DNA of 64,000 nt from Gigaspora margarita. Its lineage: Eukaryota > Glomeromycota > Glomeromycetes > Diversisporales > Gigasporaceae. This document shows positions 45,111-55,186 of this stretch, piece by piece. The DNA is taken from positions 39,932 to 103,931 of the forward strand of contig WTPW01000929.1 of the NCBI GenBank assembly GCA_009809945.1. Reading direction: 5' to 3'. A model generated the notes under the pieces. It was not told the DNA's origin, ran no database searches, and worked only from the letters and a program-made list of their open reading frames with translations. The position numbers and the translations under genes are program-made. The stretch's first letter is position 1, and the number at the start of each line of letters is the position of its first letter.

Positions 45111-46941
45111 TATTTACTTTTTGTACCACTAGTAGTACAGTTAAAAAAATAAATTAAAAATCTAAAAAATTATAAATTTAAAGGATAAGTTTAATACTCA
45201 CTAGTGGTGAATTTCACTAATCCAATTAGAATTAAAGATCAGGTGTAACATACAAAACAATTTTGTATAACAAAAATAAGAATTTTTTAAAAAATTGCTT
45301 CTAACTAAAAATTTTGTCTATGAAACTCCTCTTTTTTATTCAAAAAAAAAAATTGCTTGCTAAATTTTACTATATATAAAGCTTTATACTAATCTCTAAC
45401 CTTTACCTTACTCTAATATTAAGGAGATTTAATTTTTATTTATTTTGTTTTTTAATATTAAGGTGACCACTTAGGTACCCTAGCACTTTATTAGTACAAA
45501 CAGGTTGGCCGGTTAGCATAACCACGCCACATATTATATTTTTATAATGAGAGTACAACCAGCCACTTACACTTTTGGTATCATTCCATAATAGCTACCA
45601 TACCTACAATCCAACTATGGGATTGCCTATTTAAACCTTCTGATTGCTACCAATATCCTATGTTCCTTCCAATATACCCTTTCACGAGTAATTTGCTATT
45701 TAAAGTACCCTGAGACTTTAGCCAAACTCCGATTTGTGGAGGGCATTTGACTCTGTGGTAAACCTAGTAAAGTGGTACCTATTCCACTTTTAGGTATTCA
45801 CCTACACTTCAGTAATATCCGCTATAGCTTTACCTGTATACTTGCAGTCAGGGCTAACCATTAAACCACTACAGTTACCTACTTCTGCCCTTGTAAAGTT
45901 CCCCAACTCCAAGATCTAATTTTTATTTGTTTTGCTATATATAATTATGTATAGATAGATAATCACTGGTGAATTTCACCACTGGTGAATGTTAAATTAA
46001 TTCAAATTTAAATAATTTTTATATACAAAAATCTGATAAATATACAAAAATAGCTTGGTTGTGTTTTTTTTTTTATATTATTAATAAAGTTGTTAAAAAA
46101 AAAAATTTTTTTAAACAGTTACTTTTGGCAAATTTTGATGTACTACTAGTAGTACACTATTTAAAGCAACTATAGTCTTAAAGTTATTAATAAATTTTAT
46201 AAAATAATAGTTTGTCATATAAAAAAGATTTAAAATAAGTAATAGTTAAAAAATTATAATTAGTTATATAATAAAAATTTTAAATTATAATATAAGCTTT
46301 GTGCAATAATAATAGAAAATTATTACTATTTTAAGTAATTTATTTAAGGTCTTATGATTTTTAGCCAAGATTTAAAATTTTTTTTGTTAAATTATTTTCT
46401 AAAATTATTAATAAAAGTTGTAGACATTTAGTATTTAATTTTAATTTATTAAAATTTATAAAGATGAACAAATTTATCAAAATTTATATAACTTTAAAAT
46501 TTAAAAAATTTCATCTAATTTTTATATATAAAATTTAAACAAATATTTAATAGTAAAAGTTAGTAAAAATTTTAAATTGAAATTATTTGTTATATAATAT
46601 ATTAATTTTAATAATTTTAATTTTATTATAATAGAACACTTTTTTTATAACTTTTATTAAAATTTTAAAAAATTATATAACAAAATATTTTTTAAATAAT
46701 GTTTAAAGTTTATAAGATAACTAGTAAATACTATATAAAAATTTGATTTTACTAAATTTTTTAGACAAAAAAAAATTATATAAAATCAGAACTAGTAGTT
46801 AAAGCTATTTTAACAATTGGTACATGTTATAATTACTTTAATAAAATAGAATATATTATTTAAAAAGATAGTTTATTTTTTTAGATTTCTAGAAATTTAC
46901 TTTAAAAACTGTTACAATATAGTACAATTTACTACTAGTAG
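45111..46941. other. AT-rich DNA with CTACTAGTAG palindromes
   Basis: GTACYACTAGTAGTAC palindromes occur at about 45,123 and 46,140, with a related ACTACTAGTAG at 46,931, and CACTAGTGGTGAATTTCAC palindromes at 45,200 and 45,966. They may be ends of decayed elements. The hAT-like element at 46,942 inserted into one CTAGTAG site. Confidence 0.4.
45448..45911 (-). mobile_element. SINE-like element with 23-bp TSD
   Basis: A 464-bp segment of higher GC, flanked by direct repeats AGATYTAATTTTTATTTRTT (first 20 of 23 bases; 45,425-45,447 and 45,912-45,934, two mismatches). A T-run plus AATATT lies at the left end, so the element probably points to the minus strand with an A-rich tail. Long target duplications are the mark of LINE-driven insertion. 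No coding frame. Confidence 0.75.
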
Positions 46942-48179
46942 CAGTAATAGTGAATGACCTGGTCATTTGCTGATTTTTTAAATGATCTTGAATGACCTCA
47001 AAATGATTGGCTATTTGAGGTTATTCAAATTTTGAATCATTTGGAAATGACTCGTGACCAAATGACTATGGTCATTTCCAATCGACCAAGGTTATTTAGA
47101 TCATTAGGTTATTTCACATATAGAATTGAAACACTATTGGTCATGAAAACCTGTGTAATGCTTAAAATAAATATATAGAGATTGTAAGTTACCCAGATGA
47201 CCTGTATAATATCATAACTATTGCTATCTGAGTGACTGGGTTAACTTTTTACAAATAAATATAAAATAAGATATTCCAAATAATATTGCAAATAATACCA
47301 CCTAAGAGTAGACTTAGATTAGATCCAGTATATTTTATACCATAGTTGTACCTAGGCTAAATCAATACAAGAAAAATAAATGAGGTTTAAATTTTCTATT
47401 TAGTCAATTCGAATAAAAAATAAATGATATATAATAGTAAATATCAGAAAAATGCTATAGTCAGCTAAGTTATTGACAAAATAGCAAGAGTTGTAAAAAA
47501 AATAGTCATATTGATATATTACTAAAAACCAGGTTTACGCTGAATAATGATATTTGTCACAAAAGTATATAGATTGGTCAATTCATAAATAATGACTAGA
47601 TCATTCAGGTTACTTTTATTATTAGTAAATAACACAGTTTGTAATGATTATGGTACAATTTTGATACTATAATGCTGACATGCTATTTTATTTATAATAC
47701 ATTTTTTTGATAGAACATATAATATTACATTTATTTGACAACTTTAGACAAGGCATCCCTTCGATAATTATTTTCAATATAATTTTATTCAACTCTAACT
47801 CTAAATCAGATCAACTCTAATGTTAAATCAGAACAATTTTATGTCAAAGAAATAATTGTCTGTTGTTTTGTCAAAAATATGTAATGTCGAATATATGTTT
47901 TATTAAAAAATTGTGCTATAGATGAAATAGTATATCATATTGTGGGATTAGGGAATTGAGCAACAATATTTTGTGACCTGATAATGATCTTGTAAATAAG
48001 AGAGTAACCCAGAACCTGAATTTTGTGCTAGTCCCAATATCCAAGCCAATCACATCTTTACAAATAAAATTAAAAAATTTCAAATTACCTTACCAGGTCA
48101 TTTGAGTTTTGAAATAACCCAATGACTAGTTATTTGTCATTTGGGTTATTTGAGTTTTTCAGGTCATTTACCATCACTG
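46942..48179. mobile_element. hAT-like element with 8-bp TSD, GGTCATTT-rich
   Basis: A 1,238-bp element with ends CAGTRATRGTRAATGACCTG (one-base differences), flanked by ACTAGTAG (46,934-46,941) and ACCAGTAG (48,180-48,187), 7 of 8 matching. Both ends carry many AATGACC/GGTCATT subterminal repeats, likely transposase-binding sites. No transposase. Confidence 0.85.
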
Positions 48180-48349
48180 ACCAGTAGTATAGTAAAATCC
48201 TAACTATTATTTATTTAAATTATTTTTTTTATTTTTAAAAAAATAATTATCAGAACAAGATTAGAAGAATTACAAAACTAAATATAACAAATAAACCCAT
48301 TTTAGAAGCTCTTATTTTAGTGAATCATTTTTATTGCAAATTAAAATAA

Positions 48350-48500
48350 ACAATATAAAAGAATAGCCTAACCAACTAATACCAACTAACTTACTTTAAC
48401 CTACTAACTAACTTACCCTAACCTACTAACTAACTTACTCTAACTCTACTAACTAACTTACTCTAACCCTAACAACCAATTTACTTTAACCCTACAAGAA
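48350..48500. repeat. 24-bp minisatellite CTAACTAACTTACYCTAAC
   Basis: About five units around ACTAACTAACTTACTCTAACC. The unit includes telomere-like CCTAACC but is not a (TTAGGG)n array. Confidence 0.85.
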
Positions 48501-48884
48501 ACATATCATAAGCAATGATACCTTCAATTACAATGAAATAGTTACTACAAACATAATACAACTAATAGTAGCACCTATTTATAATAACACATAAAATGAC
48601 AACTATAGAAAGAAGTGAAAAAGTTAAATATGTAACAAATAAAAAATATTAGTAATACTAGAGGCAAATCAAGCAACAAAATCTACTCCAAAAACAATAC
48701 ATATAATGTGTTAAATACTATAATTGCAGTACCAAAACAGATAGCACGAAACTGAAAATAACAATTATAAAAAGAAAAGGTAGAAAATAGAAATGCAACA
48801 ACAAAAAAAAATATCAGTAAAACCAGAAGAAAATTAAAAGACAGCATTCACCAAAGGCAACTTATTTATAACAGTAACACAGCA
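48501..48884. other. A-rich DNA, nothing recognised
   Basis: No supported feature. Confidence 0.4.
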
Positions 48885-49082
48885 CCTATAATGACTCTAT
48901 TAACAATAACTTAATTAATAATAACTCTATTAATGATGATTCTATTAATGACAACTTTATTGATAATGACTCCATTAATGACAACTCTATTGATAACAAC
49001 TCTATTGACAACAACTCTATTAATGACAACTTCATTAATAATGACTCTGTTAATAATAACTCTATTAATGATGACTCCAACT
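48885..49082. repeat. 15-bp minisatellite ATTAATGACAACTCT
   Basis: About 13 units of 15 bp. Because 15 is a multiple of three, the minus strand stays open and reads as repeated (IELLS)-like pentapeptides, which explains the 64-codon frame there; I do not think it is a gene. Confidence 0.9.
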
Positions 49083-49354
49083 ATAGTGAAATTAAATCAT
49101 TAACTGTAATTTAAAGAAAAAAAGCCTAAAAAAATAAAAACAAATACAGAAAAAAATAAAAATAAAAAGATTATCTGGGTACACATATATGATCATTACT
49201 AATACAGTAATATGATGATCATCTAAAGTAAAATCAGAGAGCTGAAGTTCACATAATCCAAAAATCTCATCTATATCCTATCAAATTCAATCAATTAGTA
49301 AAATTTAGAAAATTATAGAACTTTGTATAAATTTATTAATAAAATTATTAAAAA

Positions 49355-49880
49355 TACTGTAAAATCTAGACAGGTGTACCCTCCATGTAGTGTATCCCTG
49401 GCTAGTTTGAAGCGCCAATTGGTGATTTATATCTGGGTATATAGGTATAATACATACTATATGTATCATCCCAGGTAGATATAGTAAAACATATTGTTTT
49501 AATACGGTGTACCTAGGGTTTCACAATTTGATTTGATTTTCAAATATTTGAATCAAATATTTGATCAAATTCAACTTCAAATTTGACTATATTTGATTTG
49601 ATCAAATTCAAATCTGGTAAATTTGATTTGATTTGACAAATATTTGTTTTGATTTAAAAATTACTATTAAAAATTCAAATTCAAATCAAATTCAAATCCA
49701 AATATTTGAATCAAATCAAATTCAAATCAGGGTCAATTTGATTTGATCAAATTCAAATTAACCCAATATTTGATTTGATTTGAATTTGAGAAACCCTAGG
49801 TGTACCCCTATATAGAGGTACTCTGGGTAATAAATTGAGAAATGGAAATACCTGGGTATATATGTTCAGATTTTATAGTA
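49355..49880. mobile_element. MITE hosting an hAT-like insertion
   Basis: Outer inverted ends TACTGTAAAATCTAGACA / TGTTCAGATTTTATAGTA; the two halves also share GGTGTACCC...TATAGAGGTACTC-like DNA. It is split by the element at 49,514-49,798. Confidence 0.6.
49514..49798. mobile_element. hAT-like MITE made of CAAATCAAATT repeats
   Basis: Ends TAGGGTTTC / GAAACCCTA with perfect 8-bp duplication GGTGTACC (49,506-49,513 and 49,799-49,806). Nearly the whole interior consists of ATTTGATTTG and its complement in about 10-bp steps. Confidence 0.9.
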
Positions 49881-50219
49881 GTATATTACTAATTAATTAT
49901 AATTTCTTGTACTAAATAAATATTATACCAAAATATATAACAAATTAGCATATTTATAGTTTGCTTTTTTTAAAATTTAAAGCAAAAAAGCTTGATTTTG
50001 AATTTTGATAAAAATTTATAAAATTAAGTATCTTTATCAAATTTTAAGAACAATAAAATAAAATATACTAAATTAATATATTTATTGGTACTAAACAAGT
50101 TTACTTAGTACAAGAAGTTATAATTAATTCATGATCTGCCTGGGAACTAGTTAAAATTATTTCATTGTTAAATTTTGCCTCTTTCAGAATCTGGTGTTTC
50201 TCTAAGGCCAAATCAATTT
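49881..50219. other. AT-rich DNA, nothing recognised
   Basis: Shares a short block (CTTGATTTTGAATTTTGATAAA) with 39,850-40,020. Confidence 0.4.
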
Positions 50220-50224
50220 TATAC

Positions 50225-50515
50225 TAAGTAAACCTTCTTATGTGCATAATAAATATTGTAGAAAAAAAATACAAGTATAATAGTAGTTGAAACATTAAAA
50301 TTGGCCTAGTGAATCATAAGATATAGGTGTATTTGTCCTCATAACTATAATGTAAACAAAGAAATAATACAAATAGTTATAAAGACAAAAATATCTATAT
50401 CTTATGATCCACTAGACCAATTTCAATATTACAATTGCTTGTAATTTTTTTTTACAATATTTGTTTTGCACACAAGAGAGGTTTGTTTAGTACAAAGTAG
50501 ATTTATCCTTAGGAA
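50225..50515. repeat. Foldback repeat
   Basis: Inverted arms centred near 50,355; left arm CTAAGTAAACCTTCTTATGT..., inner ATTAAAATTGGCCTAGTGAATCA, right arm with TTATGATCCACTAGACCAAT. It belongs to the GTTGTAGAGC/AGTGGATCAYAAGATAT family. Confidence 0.75.
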
Positions 50516-50548
50516 ATGCCAAATTTCAAAAAAAGAAAAATTTATATA

Positions 50549-51730
50549 CTGTCTTCCTCCTCTACAATCACCTCTTTTATAGTTACAACCTCTATATAAT
50601 CACACAAATTTTAACAACCATTTTTTTATATATAAAATACCTTTATATAATCACAAATAGCTTATAATCACTATCACATTCTTTAGAAGATTTTTGAGAT
50701 TTTTTTATTAGTAAAATACTCTTATATAATCACAATATTATATATAAAAGTCTAAATTTTACTACTATAGATTCCCGAAAGTAAGCTATATTTTGTTATA
50801 CAAAAAATCAGAAGTTTGCTTATTTTGGATTAAATTTAGTTTTTAGCGATTGCAAGTAGTTGCTACATAATGAAGTCCAAATTCTACTAAATAAATCGAA
50901 ATAATCGCTTAAGTAAACTTGTTCAGAAGATCTAATTGCATATACTCTGAAATTTTTATCCAAATTGGAATATTTTTTATTATTTGACTTTTAATTTTTA
51001 CGTTCATCAAATATATTTTTTTAAAAAATTTTATTTTTATCGTCGAACGTAAAAGTCAAAAGTCAAATAATAAAATGTTCTTTAATTTTGCTAAAAATTT
51101 TAATGTATGTGTATTTTGAACTTTTTAATAAGTTTACTTAAGCGATTATCATCAATTTACATAGTAAAATTTGGACTTTACTATGTAATGACTATTATCG
51201 ATTATGGGAGTAGCTTATTTTCGAGTAAATAAATTTTTGGGTTTTTTGGTCAAAACAAAGAGGTAGCTTATTTTTGGGAATCTATGGTAAGTAAATCGAT
51301 TAACATATTAAGAAAGCTGTTTGACATGCAAATTATACATATTCTGGAATTTTGACAAACTTGACAAACTATTATTAATTTGTTTTTTTATTATATGTTG
51401 AACAAAAAAATAATTTATTTTTTTTTGTCTAACATAAAGTAAAGAAATTAATTAATAAAAGTTCATCCAAATTATATGAAACTTTTAGGATAAGTATAAT
51501 TTGTTATTCCAAACAACTTTACTTAAAGCATAAAAGTTGATTCGCTTAGTACAATTTGGACTTTTATATGCAGCAACTATTTGTGATTATAATATTTATT
51601 TCTATATAATCACATAATATAAACCACAGTATTAAATGTGATTATATAGGGTAATTACTATATAATCACACCTCTTTATAATCACTATTTTTGCTGCAAC
51701 CAACCGCATGATTATAGAGGAGAAAGACAG
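50549..51730. mobile_element. Pogo/mariner-like element, TA-flanked
   Basis: Inverted ends CTGTCTTCCTCCTCTACAATCA, reduced here to the shared CTGTCTTYCTCCTCTAYAAT, with TA outside (50,547-50,548; 51,731-51,732). Subterminal ACCTCTATATAATCACA repeats. A second element sits inside at 50,765-51,287. No transposase. Confidence 0.85.
50765..51287. mobile_element. Nested TA-flanked MITE (ATTCCCGAAA family)
   Basis: Ends CTATAGATTCCCGAAAGTAA and, reversed, CCATAGATTCCCAAAAATAA, with TA at 50,763-50,764 and 51,288-51,289. Removing it restores AAATTTTACTAAGTAAATCG in the host element, a string also present in other foldbacks here. Same family as 16,793-17,098. Confidence 0.85.
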
Positions 51731-51732
51731 TA

Positions 51733-52038
51733 GTAAACATATCCTCCAGTTTACTATGTTTTTTACTAGTTTCTAGACAGATCATGAATTAATTAGTAAA
51801 ATTTCAAGTAATATTATCTTTTTAATAATTTTAGAGAATTACTATTTCTACCATGGTATTTTGCTATTTCTACTATAGTTATACAAGATTTTCTATTTCA
51901 GTATTAAAAATAATAAATCTAATTCTAACTTTAACTTTAATTCTAATTCTAACTCTAACCCTAACACTAAAACTAATAAGCAAACCTTCTTTAGCGCCTA
52001 ATTAAACATTGTAGAGCTCATTTTTTTGGATTCTAATA
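51733..52038. repeat. Second copy of the 39.2-39.6 kb repeat
   Basis: 51,835-52,030 matches 39,160-39,640 in order (GAGAATTACTATTTCTACC, CTAACCCTAACACTAA tract, TGTAGAGCTCATTTTTT). The pogo-like element at 52,039 starts within its end. Confidence 0.6.
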
Positions 52039-53067
52039 CAGTCTAACCTCCATATAGTCACACCTTTGGGATACAAAATGTGGTAATTATATAGAGATGT
52101 GACTAATATAGAGGGAATTCTATATAATTACAATTATAATCAAATTATATATATATAAAAAATTGTAATTATATAGAAGTTTTAATAAATAAAAATTTTT
52201 AAATTTTGTTTTTTTAAATAATCAATTATAATTGCTATATATAAAAGTTAAAATTGTACTAAGTAAATCGATAATAATACTATAAGTAATATTGTTCAGG
52301 AGACAAAATTACATATATATTGAAATTTTGAAATAATTTAATAACATTTTATTATTACACTTTTACAAGTTATGTTTTGGCGAAAAAAAACTTAAAAAAT
52401 TAAAAATTTTTGAACTTATTCGAAATTATAAAAATGCATTAATAAAATTTTATCCAAAATATTTCAAAATTTTAGAATATATGTAATTTTCTATTCCGAA
52501 TAATTTTACTTAGATAATTATTATTGATCTATTTAATATAATTTTAACTTTTATATATAGCTACAATATATGATTATTTAAAAAAATTAAAATGTTCTTT
52601 TTTTAAATAATCATATATCATAGCTACATATAAAAATCAAAATTATATTAAGTAAATCGATAGTAATTATCTAAGTAAAGTTATTCAAAATAGAAAATTA
52701 CATATATTTTGAAATTTTGAAAAAATATGGATAAAATTTTATTAATACACTTTATAATTTCGGATAAGTTCAAAAATTTTTAATTTTTTTAGTTTTTTCA
52801 TCTAAGCATAACTTGTAAAAGTATAATAATAATGTTATTTAAATTATCTCAAAATTTCAACATATATGTAGTTTTGCCTTCTGAACAATGTTATTTAGAG
52901 CATTATTCTCGATTTAGTTAGTATAATTTTTAACTTTTATATATAGCAATTATAATTAATTATTTAAAAAAACCCCAAATTTTAAAAATTTTTATTTGTT
53001 AAATAATAATAAAATAACTAATTCAAAATATTTATAATAATAATATAATTATGTAGAGGTAGTTTTA
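52039..53067. mobile_element. Pogo-like foldback element
   Basis: Left end CAGTCTAACCTCCATATAGTC after TA; the right end (…GTAGAGGTAGTTTTA) is diverged. The interior is a long hairpin with about 380-bp arms centred near 52,597, carrying the ACTAAGTAAATCGAT and ATTGTTCAGGAGACAAAATT core. Confidence 0.7.
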
Positions 53068-53089
53068 TATGGATTCATATTATTTGGCC

Positions 53090-53405
53090 AACAATCACTT
53101 TACAGACATAACATTACACTGACAATCAATTTACCAACAAGCTTTTTTTACCGACAAATAATTTGCTGACATTCGATTTACTGACAAGTTTGTTTTTACC
53201 AATAAGTTGATTTTACTGACATATACTTCACTGACAATTTATTTTATTGACATGCTCATTTTACCAAAAATAGAATTTATCAACAAGCTTATTCTGCTGA
53301 CAATACAATTTACCAACAATACAATTCACCGACAATACAATTCACTAACAATACAATTCACCGACAATACAATTTGCTGACAATATAATTTGCTGACAAT
53401 AAATC
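53090..53405. repeat. Degenerate tandem ACTGACAATWYAATTTACC
   Basis: Roughly 15-17-bp units of (TTTACYGACAATACAA) repeated about 20 times, best conserved at 53,295-53,400. The first units resemble the left arm at 32,336-32,400. Confidence 0.8.
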
Positions 53406-53419
53406 ATAGATTAACGAAT

Positions 53420-54144
53420 ACAAGAAAAAGTATTCAGAATTATTCATGCAAAAAAACAAAAGAAAAGAGGGCAATGTGATATCGATGATTCATGTAAAAA
53501 AAAGGTGCAACGTGGGACTTGACCTGACACAGATTAAGAATGCAAGAGAAGTTAGAACTAGTATTTATAGAAGAGTTGAATGATTTATATAAAAAAAAAG
53601 TTGCAATGTAATACTTGACCTAACTCGGATAATGTAAAAAAAGGTTGAATGATCCATCAAAGAGTTGAATTATTTATGTAAAAAAAAAAAGCAATTCAAT
53701 ACTTGACCTGAATCGGATTATGAATGTAAGAAAAGCCAGAATTATCTAGCGAAGTGTTGAATTATTTATATAAAAAAAGTGTAACGTGATGCTTCAGACT
53801 AGCAAAGTAGAATTAGTATCTAGCGAGGAGTTGAATTATTTATGTAAAAAAAAAGTGCAACATGATACAAAGAAAAAAAAGTTATAATTATTCAGTGAAG
53901 AGTTGAATTATTTAAAAAAAGTGCAACGCAATACTTAACCTGACTCGAATAATGTAAAAAAAAAAGTAAAACTAGTATCTAGTGAAGAGTTAAATATATA
54001 AAAAAAAAAGGTGCAACATGATACTGGCAAGAAAAATTAGAATGAGTACCTAGTGAAGCATTTGTAAAAAAAAAAAAAATGCAACACAATATTTGATTGA
54101 CTCTTATATAATGTAAAAAAAGGTTAGAATCATTATCCAGTGAA
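53420..54144. repeat. ~100-bp satellite array
   Basis: Units contain AAGAGTTGAATTATTTATAT, an A run, GTGCAACGTGATACTTGACC, TGACTCGGATTATGAATG and AGTTAGAATTAGTATCTAGTG. The array resumes at 54,915-54,991 and 62,773-62,870 after two insertions. Confidence 0.85.
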
Positions 54145-54148
54145 GAGC

Positions 54149-54914
54149 ATGGGGGACATTCGAATCCGATAACTTCCGGGATCGACATTACACAAGTATT
54201 TATATAGTGTAGTATTGTAAAACCCGAATTTTTGAGTCTAAGCAAACTTAAAAAAAACATTAATATCGGTTCAACACTTTACTAGTAAACCAGTTTCGTA
54301 GCGAGCATCTCTTCAAGAAATCCAGTTGCATCATGTTGCATCACACGAATAAAAGGTAGATCTATTGAGAGTTGAAGTACTATCTACCGTATAGTAAGAG
54401 ATAATAAAAATATATTGTACTGCTTAATTCGTGAAGCTTAATGTTATTTTTTCGTTTTTTTTTTATTATTATTTAAGTAATCAACTTGTTTATTTTATTT
54501 ATAGGTTTTTGTAGACTGTTTTCGAAAGTTGTTTGTTCTTTAGAAGATGTTTGATTCAATATAAGTCGTTTTATATATACGATAATATAGCTTTGTTAAA
54601 TTATATGAAATTTTAAGAAAATATTAATAAAGGACGTGTAACTTGTTACCAGAAACTTTTTTAATTAAGTTCTTGNATTTGTAAGTTGTATTATAATTCN
54701 GACGAATGGTTTTATTCTTTACAATGCGAAGTTATTAATATAATAAAAGAAATTGTAATATTTGAATTGCACCTGTTGATTGGTTGATTTGTTTAATTAT
54801 TATCTATCTGTTTTTACGAAATGCGTATCATGTGGTTTAAATCCATTTTTATGATTGGTCAACTCCCTCGTGATCAAACCCGTGCATTTCTGAAAAATAA
54901 GAAAGTCCCCCATA
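54149..54914. mobile_element. 0.77-kb element with ATGGGGGAC ends
   Basis: Ends ATGGGGGACATT and, reversed, ATGGGGGACTTT. The array sequence AGTGAAGAG occurs on both sides (54,140-54,147 and 54,917-54,925), which could be a target duplication or just the array. The interior is less repetitive than its surroundings; no protein recognised. Two N at 54,676 and 54,700. Confidence 0.65.
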
Positions 54915-55186
54915 CTAGTGAAGAGTTGAATTATTTATATAAAAAAAAAAGGTACAGTACGCATACTTGACCGACTCAGATTATGAATACAAGAAAGTTA
55001 GAATTTTTTTTTTCCCTTAGGCAGTCTCGCCAAAACTTTATTAAGTTATTTATTTGAATTTACATTAAATTCAGTATATTCTAATCTCTAAGTTTGACAT
55101 CATTCCATCTGTTGTATCACAAATCAAATGCGACCTGCCACACTAGTTCGTATATATATACGAAACTAGAGGCTGTGTCAGCCTAT

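Noticed and set aside
48886-49080. Protein made of IELLS pentapeptides
   Set aside because: It is a 15-bp minisatellite that happens to stay open; no start context or neighbours.
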